A DNA stretch of 64,000 bases from Leisingera coralii (lineage in GTDB: Bacteria > Pseudomonadota > Alphaproteobacteria > Rhodobacterales > Rhodobacteraceae): the NCBI RefSeq assembly GCF_049056525.1, contig NZ_JBHUPT010000014.1, positions 124,001 through 188,000 of the forward strand. Direction: 5' to 3'. Both the position numbers and the translations under genes were made by a program. This document shows positions 8,871-17,647 of the stretch, in pieces. The notes under the pieces are model-generated. The model was not told where the DNA came from, ran no database searches, and was given only the letters and a program-made list of their open reading frames with translations. Positions within the stretch are counted from its first letter, which is position 1; each line of letters starts with the position of its first letter.

Positions 8871-10028
8871 ATGAAAACCCTGACCACCACCGAAGAGCTG
8901 CAGGCCTTTTGCGATGCCGCTGCACAACATCCCTATGTCACGGTGGATACCGAGTTTCTGCGCGAGCGGACCTATTATTCCAAGCTCTGCCTGATCCAGC
9001 TGGCCTTTGCCGGCGATGGTGAAAACGACGCGGTGCTGGTGGACCCGCTGGCCGATGGGCTCTCTCTGGAGCCGCTTTACGCGCTGTTCCGCGATGAAAA
9101 TGTGGTCAAGGTGTTCCATGCCGCGCGTCAGGATCTGGAGATCTTCTGGGTCGAGGCCAGCGTCTTTCCCAAACCGCTGTTTGACACCCAGGTGGCGGCG
9201 ATGGTCTGCGGCTTTGGCGAGCAGGCGGGCTATGAAACCCTGGTGCGCAAGATCGTCAAGCAGGGGCTGGACAAGACCTCGCGCTTTACCGATTGGTCGC
9301 GCCGCCCGCTGAGCGAGGCTCAGAAGACCTATGCGCTGGCGGATGTGACCCATCTGCGCAAGATCTATGAATTCCTGGCAGCCGAGCTGGAAAAGAGCGG
9401 CCGCTCCCACTGGGTGGCGGAAGAGCTGCAGGTGCTGACCGATCCGGCAACCTATGACATCCAGCCGCAAGAGGCCTGGAAGCGGGTGAAGACCCGCACC
9501 AACTCCGGCAAGTTCCTGGCGGTCGTCCGTGAGCTGGCGGCGTTCCGCGAAACTTATGCGCAGTCCAACAACGTGCCGCGCAACCGGGTGTTCAAGGATG
9601 ACGCGCTGGTGGAGCTGGCCTCGACCAAGCCGCGCACCGCAGCGGAGCTGGGCGGCTCCCGTCTGCTGCTGCGCGAAGCCCGCAAGGGCGCGATTGCCGA
9701 GGGGATCCTGGAAGCGGTGGCCAAGGGCGCCAGCTGCCCGCCGGAGAAATTCCCCCGCCTGGACCGCAGCAAGGAAAAGCTGCAGGTGAACCCGGCTCTG
9801 GCGGATCTGCTGCGGGTGCTGCTGAAAGCAAAGACCGAGGCCGAAGGCGTAGCGGCCAAGCTGATCGCGCCGAGCGCCGATCTGGATGCCATTGCCGCGG
9901 GCCTGCGCGATGTGCCGGCCCTTAGCGGCTGGCGCCGTGAAGTGTTCGGCGCCGATGCCCTGCGGCTGTGCGAAGGCAAGATCGGTCTCGCCGCCAAGGG
10001 CCAGGCGGTGCAGGTGGTGGAGCTTTAA
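8871..10028 (+). CDS. rnd: Ribonuclease D
   Basis: A 385-residue 3'-5' exoribonuclease of the DEDD family acting in tRNA 3' maturation. The first acidic motif is DTE (Asp26, Glu28 in TVDTEFLRE), the second is in VFHAARQDLEIF, and the third is in YALADVTHLRKIY. An HRDC-type helical domain follows (about 210-290), and the C-terminal extension is normal for the family. The ATG at 8871 is taken rather than the adjacent TTG at 8868. It is followed by two overlapping inverted repeats that probably terminate transcription. Confidence 0.95.
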   Translation: MKTLTTTEELQAFCDAAAQHPYVTVDTEFLRERTYYSKLCLIQLAFAGDGENDAVLVDPLADGLSLEPLYALFRDENVVKVFHAARQDLEIFWVEASVFPKPLFDTQVAAMVCGFGEQAGYETLVRKIVKQGLDKTSRFTDWSRRPLSEAQKTYALADVTHLRKIYEFLAAELEKSGRSHWVAEELQVLTDPATYDIQPQEAWKRVKTRTNSGKFLAVVRELAAFRETYAQSNNVPRNRVFKDDALVELASTKPRTAAELGGSRLLLREARKGAIAEGILEAVAKGASCPPEKFPRLDRSKEKLQVNPALADLLRVLLKAKTEAEGVAAKLIAPSADLDAIAAGLRDVPALSGWRREVFGADALRLCEGKIGLAAKGQAVQVVEL

Positions 10029-10066
10029 GCCAGCACTCCGCGTCTTCGAAGGTGCTGCCTTACCCG

Positions 10067-10120
10067 CCGGAAACCGGCGCGGTTTCCGGCCCGGAAAAAT
10101 CGATTTTTCCGGGCCGTTTT
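10067..10120 (+). terminator. Two overlapping hairpins downstream of rnd
   Basis: Hairpin one is CCGGAAACC (10067-10075) with GGTTTCCGG (10081-10089). Hairpin two is a perfect 28-nt palindrome (10088-10115) followed by GTTTT. They share bases 10088-10089, so they compete for part of their stems. The second is a plausible Rho-independent terminator for rnd. Confidence 0.7.
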
Positions 10121-10159
10121 CATCGCATGAAAACGGCTGCGGGTTTGGCTGCAGAGACA

Positions 10160-10181
10160 AAAACGCCCGCAGCAGCGGGCG
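10160..10181 (-). terminator. Terminator of the minus-strand lipoprotein gene
   Basis: Stem CGCCCGC (10164-10170) with GCGGGCG (10175-10181), followed on the minus strand by a TTTTTG run, 25 bp past the lipoprotein stop. Confidence 0.75.
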
Positions 10182-10206
10182 CTTCATCTACTTTCGGAGT
10201 ATGAGG

Positions 10207-10719
10207 TCAGCGGCGGCGGCTTTCCCGAGCGTTCTCCGCGCCGTTCACACGGACAAGGCTGATGGCCTCAAGATCCTGCTTTGACAGCGTGCGGGCCGCG
10301 TGCAGGGTGCGGCTGAAGTCGCTGCCGGCGGCGGTTGCCTCCTCCGGGTAGGTCACCCGGAAATCATAGGCCAGAACGCCGTCCTCTGCCGTCTCTGCCT
10401 TGCGCAGCTCGACATCATACGCACCCTGGCGCGCGGCAATGCCGGACGCGTGGATGATCGCCCCGGAGGCGGTGCGCTCGATCTGCAGCCCGGTGACCTG
10501 GCTGATCAGGACGCTTTTGTCCTCTGGCGGCTTCTTGGCGAAAATGCCGCGCGCGTTGCTTTCCTGCGGCAGCAGCGGGTTGGTGCCTTCCGGCACCGGC
10601 GCTTCTGCAGGGGCGGACCTGCCGAACCAGTTGGACGGGTTGACCCGCGAGTCCTTCCAGCCGCCGCAGCCGGCCAGCACCAGCGCTGAGGCCAATGTAA
10701 GAGCCAATGGTTTGTGCAT
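10207..10719 (-). CDS. Putative lipoprotein, unknown function
   Basis: A 170-residue protein with a lipoprotein signal: positively charged start (MHKP), hydrophobic core and lipobox LAGC at residues 14-17. The mature protein would be anchored through the Cys that precedes a GGW segment. The ATG at 10719 is chosen because the longer frame upstream would spoil the signal peptide. The remainder is soluble, with a region (about 60-140) alternating hydrophobic and charged residues, as in a beta-sandwich. Similar orphan lipoproteins occur in Rhodobacteraceae but I know no function. Confidence 0.8.
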   Translation of the reverse strand: MHKPLALTLASALVLAGCGGWKDSRVNPSNWFGRSAPAEAPVPEGTNPLLPQESNARGIFAKKPPEDKSVLISQVTGLQIERTASGAIIHASGIAARQGAYDVELRKAETAEDGVLAYDFRVTYPEEATAAGSDFSRTLHAARTLSKQDLEAISLVRVNGAENARESRRR

Positions 10720-10854
10720 CTGTCCCCGCCCATTCAAAATGTCTTTGCAAGGGATTACCCGATTGGCCGAAGCTTGAAAAGCGGTTGAAATGGGGCGGGC
10801 AGGGGCTTAGGTGCTGATCAGCCCCGGAATGCGGATTTTGAGGATAGACGGACG

Positions 10855-11265
10855 ATGGCCACAGCCGCCTTTGAAGAGATCGTGGAGGACTTCGAGTTCA
10901 TGGAGGACTGGGAGGACCGCTACCGCCATGTGATCGATCTGGGCAAGTCGATGGAGCCGCTGGACGACGCGCTGAAGGTGCCCGCCACCAAGGTTGACGG
11001 CTGCGCCAGCCAGGTCTGGCTGCATGCCACGGTCGAGGGCGGGGTGTTCCGGTTCGACGGCGACAGCGACGCGATGATCGTGCGCGGGCTGATTGCGGTG
11101 CTGCGCTGCCTGTACAACGGTCTGCCCCTGCAGCAGGTGGCATCGGTGGACGCCAAGGCCGAGCTGGGGCGGCTGGAGCTGAATGAGCACCTGTCCTCGC
11201 AGCGCTCCAACGGCTTGAGGGCGATGATCGAGCGGATCCGCGAAACCGCGATGGCGCAGGCCTGA
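10855..11265 (+). CDS. sufE: SufE-family cysteine desulfuration protein
   Basis: A 136-residue SufE-fold protein that accepts persulfide sulfur from a cysteine desulfurase for iron-sulfur cluster assembly. The conserved acceptor cysteine is Cys50 in KVDGCASQVWL. The N-terminal YRHVIDLGK block and the C-terminal HLSSQRSNGLRAMIERIR helix match the family. No suf operon lies around it, so it is a stand-alone copy, as is common in alphaproteobacteria. Start ATG 10855. Confidence 0.93.
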   Translation: MATAAFEEIVEDFEFMEDWEDRYRHVIDLGKSMEPLDDALKVPATKVDGCASQVWLHATVEGGVFRFDGDSDAMIVRGLIAVLRCLYNGLPLQQVASVDAKAELGRLELNEHLSSQRSNGLRAMIERIRETAMAQA

Positions 11266-11274
11266 GCAGCGCGG

Positions 11275-11314
11275 GCGAGGGGCCGGCCCCTCGCGCTCCC
11301 CGGAGTATTTTTGG
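11275..11314. terminator. Palindrome between convergent sufE and DUF1638 genes
   Basis: A perfect 20-nt palindrome (11275-11294, GCGAGGGGCC/GGCCCCTCGC) lies in the 62 bp between two convergent genes, followed on the plus strand by CTCCCCGGAGTATTTTTGG. It probably acts as the sufE terminator. The CCCGGAGTATTTTTGG stretch resembles a sequence I recall as common after genes in this bacterial family (from memory). Confidence 0.55.
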
Positions 11315-11327
11315 AAAGATGAAGGGC

Positions 11328-12038
11328 CTACTTGGCCCAGCGGGAAATGGCGGTTTCCAGATCGCCGTATCCGGTGTGGCGGTGCTCGAACGCCAGCCCC
11401 ATGCGGTCTGCGCATTCGCGGGCCTTTTCCACCAGCCTGGTGTCGCTGATCTGCGACTGGTAGACCAGCTTGGTGTAATTGCCGAACACCATGTCCCGCA
11501 GCTCCGGGTTCTTGTCGAGCCCCATCGGGCGCCAGACGAAGGCGTCGAACTGTTTGACCAGGAAGTCAGTCAGGTAGAAGGCGGTGATTTCGCCCTCATC
11601 GGCGTGCTTGGCAAAGGTGTCGTTGCCCTCGAAGAACGAGTAGCAATGCGGGCCCGCCACCATTTCCACGCCGAGTTCGGCGCATTTGCGCTCCAGCGCG
11701 CCGCCGGTGCCGCAGTCGGCATAGACCACATAGATCTTGTCATAGACCGCTGAATGCTTGGCCACGGCGCCATCGACAGCTTCGGTGATCTGCTCCGGAT
11801 ACAGGTGCAGCTTGGCGGGCAGGCAGGTGAGGTCGATGTGCTCGAGCCCGTTTTTCTCCTTGATATCAAGGATCTCGCGCGCAAGCGCGCCGCAGGCGAT
11901 CAGCAGGATGCGGCCGGTCTTTTTCTCAGGGGCAGCCAGGCCCTGTTCGGTGAGGGAGCTTTCCTCAAGCGTCCGCCCGGTGGGTGGGCGGAAGGCAGCC
12001 CGCTCGGTCAAGCGGGCTGCGCGTCCTTTGCGTGCCAA
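11328..12038 (-). CDS. DUF1638 protein, associated with corrinoid methyltransferases
   Basis: A 236-residue DUF1638 protein. Conserved Cys/His segments are IACGALAREIL, YADCGTGGALE and GPHCYSFFEG, suggesting metal or cofactor handling. It is the second gene after the corrinoid-binding protein, separated by 1 bp, and starts with TTG at 12038; no ATG or GTG lies between there and the conserved ILLIACG block. Members are encoded next to corrinoid methyltransferases and are linked with B12-dependent methyl transfer, including methionine synthesis in Roseobacters (recalled knowledge). The exact role is unknown to me. Confidence 0.85.
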   Translation of the reverse strand: MARKGRAARLTERAAFRPPTGRTLEESSLTEQGLAAPEKKTGRILLIACGALAREILDIKEKNGLEHIDLTCLPAKLHLYPEQITEAVDGAVAKHSAVYDKIYVVYADCGTGGALERKCAELGVEMVAGPHCYSFFEGNDTFAKHADEGEITAFYLTDFLVKQFDAFVWRPMGLDKNPELRDMVFGNYTKLVYQSQISDTRLVEKARECADRMGLAFEHRHTGYGDLETAISRWAK

Positions 12039-12039
12039 A

Positions 12040-12738
12040 TCAGGCGCTCATCGAGTTGTGCTTGCGCGCAACGAAGTCCTTGGCCATTTCCACGGCCACG
12101 GCTGCGTCACGGCAATAGCCGTCGGCGCCGATTGCCTTGCCGAACTCCTCGTTCAGCGGCGCGCCGCCAACCAGCACGATATAGTCATCGCGCAGGCCCT
12201 GCTCGACCATGGTGTCGATCACCACTTTCATGTAGGGCATGGTGGTGGTCAGCAGAGCGGACATGCCAAGGATGTCCGGCTTGTGCTCTTCCATGGCTTC
12301 CAGGTAGTTCTCGACCGGGTTGTTGATGCCGATGTCGACGACCTCAAAACCGGCGCCTTCCATCATCATGGAAACCAGGTTCTTGCCGATGTCGTGGATA
12401 TCGCCCTTGACGGTGCCGATCACCATGGAGCCAACGCGCGGAGCACCGGTTTCGGCCAGCAGCGGCTTCAGGATGGCCATGCCGCCCTTCATCGCGTTTG
12501 CCGCCAGCAGCACTTCCGGAACGAACAGGATGCCGTCGCGGAAGTCGGCGCCGACAACGGTCATGCCGCCCACCAGAGCCTTGGTCAGGATGTCGTAGGG
12601 AGTCCAGTTGCGCTCCAGAAGGATGTTCACGCCTTCTTCGATTTCCTCTTTGAGACCATCATAGAGGTCGTCAAACATCTGCTGAACAAGTTCCTCGTCA
12701 TCGAGTTCCGAGAGGATGATGTCTTCTTCGTCCGACAT
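12040..12738 (-). CDS. Corrinoid (B12)-binding methyltransferase protein
   Basis: A 232-residue methyl-carrier protein with the MetH/MtbC-type cap helices (about 10-95) and a B12-binding Rossmann domain. The signature DxHxxG is D113-I-H115-D-I-G117, His115 being the lower cobalt ligand. The GGMTVVGADFRDG and SMVIGTVKGDIHD motifs are typical. With a zinc homocysteine methyltransferase encoded further right and DUF1638 directly downstream, it probably supplies the corrinoid module of a split methionine synthase. That role is inferred from context. It is divergent from the radical SAM gene. Confidence 0.93.
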   Translation of the reverse strand: MSDEEDIILSELDDEELVQQMFDDLYDGLKEEIEEGVNILLERNWTPYDILTKALVGGMTVVGADFRDGILFVPEVLLAANAMKGGMAILKPLLAETGAPRVGSMVIGTVKGDIHDIGKNLVSMMMEGAGFEVVDIGINNPVENYLEAMEEHKPDILGMSALLTTTMPYMKVVIDTMVEQGLRDDYIVLVGGAPLNEEFGKAIGADGYCRDAAVAVEMAKDFVARKHNSMSA

Positions 12739-12962
12739 GCGCCTAATCCTTGCTGACGGGGGGGAGTCCCCGGTGTTGGCCTATTTCAGAAGCTTTTGTG
12801 ACAGAATGCCGCCCGCGGACTGCATTATTTGCGACATTGCCGCTGTTCTAACCGACGTATAGAGACAATTTCCGTGCAAGAATAATGAAGATTCCGCATG
12901 GAAATCTTCGAAATCGCCCATTTGTTCTTTATTTGTTCCGTTTTGGTGGTTATTTTGCGTCC

Positions 12963-13203
12963 ATGCCGCCGACGTTCACGCCAGATCACATGCGCCGCAA
13001 AGCGCGCGCCAGCCTCAGCAATGCGGCAGGCCGCTATGACATAGCGCGCGATGCGGTGGATGACGGCTGGTTTCAGGAGGCGCCGGAGGCGGTGATTCCC
13101 ACCGAGGTGCGGCAGGAGACGGCGCGGTCGCTGATCACCTACAACCGGTCGCCGGACCTGCCGTTCGACCGGTCGATCAACCCCTACCGCGGCTGCGAGC
13201 ATG
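12963..13203 (+). pseudogene. PA0069-family radical SAM protein, 5' part (interrupted)
   Basis: First 80 codons of a radical SAM gene, from ATG 12963 (MPPTFTPDHMRRKAR) to the start of the cluster motif, NPYRGCEH. The frame then runs into foreign sequence (E-I-C-G-A-stop at 13218-13220) instead of the GCIYCFARPTH expected for the family. The missing continuation lies at 60422-61260 in matching phase. Only the first Cys of CX3CX2C remains in this fragment, so the product cannot hold a 4Fe-4S cluster. Confidence 0.93.
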
Positions 13204-13724
13204 AAATATGTGGTGCGTGATCGGATGGACGAACTGTGTTTTTAAGGGTTCTTCGGTTTGGTTGATCTTGCGGGTATTTTGGGGCTGAGATGCTAAAAAG
13301 TGTTCATCAAGCCTCCGTTTTGCTTGTCAAACAAGGACTCTCTGTTGGCTTTTTGTCCTCGCATAAATTGCGGGGTCGTAGTTCTTATGAACACGTTCTC
13401 TGCGAAGCCTAGCCACATGGAGATCTCTTGGCGTTCGGAAGGAGAACTATGGTCGAGCTCAGGCCAACTGGGACGAGCCTGACCTAAGCGGTCCTGCTCG
13501 GGAAATTCACGATACTTGGTGCAGTCCCCGGTGGGGCATTTTTGCGAAAAAGCGACGTTCAGTGGGGGAAAGCAACAAGAAGGCCCTTAAAAATAGGGCT
13601 TATCAGACAGTTAGGGGAATGTGCGAAAATCAAAATTATGATTTAAATTCAGCGGCTTGACTGAACTCTTTGGGGTTGGTTAAGTGTCAGGTGCCGGACA
13701 CTGCCGTCGCGATACATAGCTCCG
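13204..13724. other. Island left margin, no gene recognised
   Basis: 521 bp of AT-richer DNA between the left junction and the integrase remnant. Short open frames here have no family resemblance and no ribosome-binding sites. No tRNA and no terminal inverted repeat matching the right end was found. Confidence 0.5.
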
Positions 13725-14255
13725 TTGTACACATTCTTTGCAAATCCCTCCGCATTTGAAACCCTGCGTGCTGGCCATCCTGCAATCTGGGAAAATGGCC
13801 ACCTGCACGAGCAGGCCTGCCGCTGGTTGAATGAGCAGGTCGTTCCAAGATCAGGGTCGATCAGAACATGGGAAAACAAGGCACGCGCTCTGATCACATG
13901 GTTCGAGTGGTGCGAGGCGATCAAGATTGATTGGCGGGACACTGCGACCGATGACCTCGTCGCGTACAGGGACGCGTATCTGTCGGCGGTCTCGCCGCTT
14001 ATGCGCCCGCAACAAGGCGATCTTGCCGGCAACTTCAGGGTCAATCTGCTGGGAGGGGACTTCGGCGTTCATAGTCTATTCCTTTTCTACCGCACACTCA
14101 GGTTTGACCCTCAGTTGGTTTTGACGCCAACGATTGATCTCGCGCTCCCCGCGGATCAGGTCCGGATTTTGGACCAACCGCAGCCTGCGCCGCCGGAGAT
14201 TGCCCATAAGAATTGTGCAAACCTCGCGGCGGAGCGGCTTGATTGGCGGGCGCAT
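13725..14255 (+). pseudogene. Truncated tyrosine recombinase, N-terminal core-binding part
   Basis: The first about 90-100 residues fit the SAM-like core-binding domain of tyrosine recombinases: a helix around ALITWFEWCEAIKIDWRD followed by ATDDLVAYRDAYLSAVSPL, the usual WRD-x-T-x-DDL-x-AYRD pattern. After that the pattern decays. The frame stays open to 14510, but from 14256 on it only mirrors the antisense of the AAA/M41 gene. No catalytic domain (R-H-R-Y) is found on any strand nearby. I read this as the inactive remnant of the island's integrase; the limit at 14255 is arbitrary. Confidence 0.6.
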
Positions 14256-16490
14256 CTACTGGTCCAGGACCGGCTCTGGGCCATTTTTGCGCGGCACGTC
14301 GCGCAGCCAGGACCGGACCGCCTTGGCATCGAACTCTCGTTTCTGCACCAGGTCTGCAGCCATGTCCTGCAGCAACTGCTGATGGGGGTACAGCAGCGCG
14401 CGCGCGTGATCCTCGGCGTAGTCGAGCCGCTCCTGCAGGCGCTGGCGTTCGCTGGCCGTCAGGCGGGAGGGATCCTGCGGTCCAAACCAGCCGTTGCCGA
14501 AGGCCCCTAAACCCAGTTCAAAATCCATCGCCAGGACCATCCGCGCAGCCTGTGCCAAATCGGACGTCGCGCCCCCGCCCGCACCGGCTGAAACAGACCC
14601 AAAGATGAGCCGCTCCGCCGCCCGCCCTGCGAGGTGGATATACAGCTGGCATTCAAAGTCTGCCGACAGCCCCGCGTTCGGGGGAACATCCCGCCCAATT
14701 GTGCCGCCAGATGGAGACAGGCTGATCCGCGTGATCGTCTCGCCGTAGCTCCACGAGGTGATGGCGTGACCGACTTCATGAATGGCGATGCGGTAAAGCA
14801 GGTCGTGGTTCTCCTCTAGCTCCATGACTTGCAGATGGCGGCGCAGAAGCTGCAGATCGAGCGGGCAGCCGCTGTGCCGGGCTTCACTGCGGGCTGAGCG
14901 CACCGCGGCGTCAACGTCGGCGGCGGTCTTTCCGATACATTCCCGTGCCAGCTGCTGCAAATCCTCCTCTTGGACCGCGTCCTGCAGCCGCTCAGCAAGG
15001 AGGTGCTGCAGCATCGCCATGCTTGGCAACGGCATCTCGATCTTGATGTCAAACCGCCCGGCTCTCAGCACCGCGGGGTCGAGGTGCTGTGGATGGTTGC
15101 AGGCACCGACGACCATGATCCCTGCTTCCCGGCTGATGCGGTCCATCTGCTCCAAAAAACCAGCAACCACTTGGCGCCTGTAGCTGGCACTGTTGTCGCC
15201 GACGCTGTCGCGGGAACCGATCGCGTCAATCTCATCGATGAAGAGGATACAGGGCGCATTCTTGAGCGCTTCGTCGAAGCTTCTTCGCATCGCGAGCAGC
15301 AGGTTGCCCAGATGCCCCTTGGCCTGCCATTCAGCGCAGCTGGTCTCGACGCACTTGACCCCTACGCTCCGGCCCATCGCGCGGGCGAGATGGCTCTTGC
15401 CGTTTCCTGGCGCGCCAAAAAGCAGCAAGGAGTGCGGGATCTCATTCCAGGCCACTTCGCCTTCGGCCCACAGGCGCAGGTCTGCAACCAGTTGCCGGGC
15501 GGTGTCATAGGACCGGCCAATGCCTGTGATCTCCTCCCTTGGCGCGTGGGCTTCGGGTTCTGGCGGGGCCGGGGTGGTAAGTGCCTGGGACAGGCGCTGT
15601 GCCATCTTCTTCGCTGTGGGCGCACGCAGGGCGAAAAAGAGTGCGGGGGTGGAGAGCTCCTGCAACTGGCCGTTCGGGGGCAGCGCGGCGCGGGCGGCGG
15701 CTTCATCAATGCGGCCCGTCCGGCTGTGGGTCTGACGCAGCAGGGCGATCAGAAAATCCGCGTCCACCTGCGGCAGTGTCAGCTCGTAACAGTGCTCCGC
15801 CACCAGCGGCGCCGGCAGTGCCATCTCATGTGGCAAGCAGATCCACAAAGGCTGGCTGTGCGCCAGGCCTTTGATGATGAGATCCTGCAGTTCATCAAAG
15901 TGCCGCAGCTCAATCTCGTCATCGCGGACGCTGGGGACAGCAAGGGTCACGCGCTGAGGCAGCTGCACCTGGCGCCGGGCGTCATAGGCCTGCCAGCCCG
16001 GCGGCAGCAGGGCGTGGTTGAGGAGATTTTCCATGTTTGAAAAGCCGCAGGGAGGAATGTTGCGCAGGATCAGCACGGCGCCACGGGCAAGCTGCGCATC
16101 CACTGCAGCCGGGGAGCCGAAGGCCGCGGCAATCCGAAGCAGCAGAAACAGCTTGTCTGCCGGCAGGTCTGTGTCCGGCAGCCAGCGGCCCGTGTCGTCA
16201 CAGGCATATGGGTCGGCGCCTTCCTGCTCCAGCGCTTCCCAAAGATCCGGCGGCAGATGCCGCGCGTCCGGGTGCTCGCTCAGATGCTGCAGCAAAGAAT
16301 GGGGGTGATCCGGTGCAGGGGGCACAAGGGGCTCCTCGGCGCCAGCACTGTCGTCTGGCGCGTCTTCTTTGAGTGTCTTGCGGCGCGCCAGCTGTAGCTC
16401 TCTGTAATAGAGATGATAGCGGCGGGCGCAGTCTTCGGCGAACTGCCACCAATCGGGGCGCGGGGGTTTGGAGAGATCGAGCTGGCTCAT
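14256..16490 (-). CDS. FtsH-like AAA+ ATPase with M41 zinc-protease domain, no membrane anchor
   Basis: A 744-residue cytosolic AAA+ protease-like protein. About 330 residues of unassigned N-terminal region precede the AAA+ module: Walker A GAPGNGKS at about 359-366, Walker B ILFIDEID, and an LRAGRFD arginine-finger region. An M41-type domain follows, with the zinc site HEVGH (His571, Glu572, His575) and a distal Asp in TSDLAQAARMV. FtsH itself has two N-terminal membrane helices; none are visible here. The ATG at 16490 has AGGAGG 8 bp upstream. It sits downstream of the GIY-YIG gene on the same strand. Degradation or remodelling of a specific partner is likely; the role is unknown. Confidence 0.85.
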   Translation of the reverse strand: MSQLDLSKPPRPDWWQFAEDCARRYHLYYRELQLARRKTLKEDAPDDSAGAEEPLVPPAPDHPHSLLQHLSEHPDARHLPPDLWEALEQEGADPYACDDTGRWLPDTDLPADKLFLLLRIAAAFGSPAAVDAQLARGAVLILRNIPPCGFSNMENLLNHALLPPGWQAYDARRQVQLPQRVTLAVPSVRDDEIELRHFDELQDLIIKGLAHSQPLWICLPHEMALPAPLVAEHCYELTLPQVDADFLIALLRQTHSRTGRIDEAAARAALPPNGQLQELSTPALFFALRAPTAKKMAQRLSQALTTPAPPEPEAHAPREEITGIGRSYDTARQLVADLRLWAEGEVAWNEIPHSLLLFGAPGNGKSHLARAMGRSVGVKCVETSCAEWQAKGHLGNLLLAMRRSFDEALKNAPCILFIDEIDAIGSRDSVGDNSASYRRQVVAGFLEQMDRISREAGIMVVGACNHPQHLDPAVLRAGRFDIKIEMPLPSMAMLQHLLAERLQDAVQEEDLQQLARECIGKTAADVDAAVRSARSEARHSGCPLDLQLLRRHLQVMELEENHDLLYRIAIHEVGHAITSWSYGETITRISLSPSGGTIGRDVPPNAGLSADFECQLYIHLAGRAAERLIFGSVSAGAGGGATSDLAQAARMVLAMDFELGLGAFGNGWFGPQDPSRLTASERQRLQERLDYAEDHARALLYPHQQLLQDMAADLVQKREFDAKAVRSWLRDVPRKNGPEPVLDQ

Positions 16491-16576
16491 GGCAAGCCTC
16501 CTGTGAACGGGCAAAAGGGATCGGGCGCCCGGTGAAACCGGGCGGGAAACGTTGGAACTTGAAGGGGAGGGGGCGC

Positions 16577-17491
16577 TTAGCTGTCTTCTTCTGGCTCGAT
16601 GGCGTCGAGCATCGCGAAGATCACCTGGGCCGCATCGGCGAAATAGACCTCACTTTTGACCCTCAATTCACCGGCGTAGAGGTCTGGCGGCGCGACCAGA
16701 TCGGGAAAACCCGCCTGCAGCTTCGCGTGCAGCCGCTTCTCGGTCTGCAAGGCTAGCTGCCCGGTTGCCATCGGAACGGTCTTCAGGATCTTCGCGTCCA
16801 GGTCACGGTGCTTCAGCAACTGGTGGCGCAGGCGGGAATCCGGGTTCCGTGAAAAACCTAGTTTGACCAAGCAGGTCCCGTTTGGAAGCTTGAACTGCAT
16901 GGCGTAGAGATGGCTCGGTGCTGCGGGCCAGTCCTCTCCGCATAAGCCGCACCCGAACCGGCCAGTTTGCATGTTGGCACGGGCCACCCTTTGTTCATGG
17001 CCGCATTCTGGATGCCGGTATAGGCGATAGTTCGGGCCGCCGTCCGGGTCCGGTCCGATCAGCTCCCAGCCCTGGGCTTCGGCTTCTTCTTGCTCCTTCT
17101 GCTGCTGGCAGAGTTCGCAGCGTACGTCGCAGGTCCCGGCGGCAGCTCTTTTGATCAGCTCAAACTGGCGGCGCAAACGGTGTCGGCAGTCCGCGATGTA
17201 GAAGCCGTGATGGCGGCTTTGCGGGTCGCGGCCTGCCCACTGCAGCCCGGCGGCTTCGGCATCGGCCTGCCAGCGCGCTTCAATGCAGCGCGGGCACTGC
17301 GGCTGGCTGTTCATCACCACAAAAATTTTGCTCATGTGCGTTGCCCCGCAGGCCTTGCAGGACAGGAGAAGGTGATAACGGTCCTTGACCCGCTGCAGGA
17401 TGCCGAAGCCTCTGGCTTCGGCGGCCGCGCGCCAGTGGGGGTGAATGGTGAGCGGGAAGGCGGCGGGCGTCGCGGTTGATGTATGGGACAT
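16577..17491 (-). CDS. GIY-YIG nuclease-family protein with three zinc-ribbon-like repeats
   Basis: A 304-residue protein. Residues about 20-184 form three repeats of about 50-60 residues, each with the pattern AEA-x-G, a hydrophobic strand and a Cys pair: C45/C48 with C66/C69; C102, C121 and C125/C128; C163 and C181/C184. A compact GIY-YIG/T5orf172-like domain follows: LYAMQF (residues 195-200) and VKLGFS (209-214) as the two strands, Arg220, catalytic-type Glu251 in QTEKRLHAKL, and SEVYF near the end. The ATG at 17491 has GGAG 7 bp upstream. It probably binds DNA through the ribbons and nicks or cuts it. It is adjacent to and upstream of the AAA/M41 gene. Confidence 0.78.
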   Translation of the reverse strand: MSHTSTATPAAFPLTIHPHWRAAAEARGFGILQRVKDRYHLLLSCKACGATHMSKIFVVMNSQPQCPRCIEARWQADAEAAGLQWAGRDPQSRHHGFYIADCRHRLRRQFELIKRAAAGTCDVRCELCQQQKEQEEAEAQGWELIGPDPDGGPNYRLYRHPECGHEQRVARANMQTGRFGCGLCGEDWPAAPSHLYAMQFKLPNGTCLVKLGFSRNPDSRLRHQLLKHRDLDAKILKTVPMATGQLALQTEKRLHAKLQAGFPDLVAPPDLYAGELRVKSEVYFADAAQVIFAMLDAIEPEEDS

Positions 17492-17647
17492 TGAGAACTC
17501 CATTTGCGCAAAGCGGGAGAGGGGGCAGGCGCCGGATATGGGGCACCTGCCGGGAAAATCTGGAATTGGGTATGACGCGGCCGGGCGCAGGCGGAGAGAT
17601 CCGCTGCGGTGGCCAGGTCAGGTTATGTCAGGAAGGGATTGGGCGGA

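Noticed and set aside
8832..10187. 451-codon minus-strand frame opposite rnd
   Set aside because: Antisense shadow of the RNase D gene.
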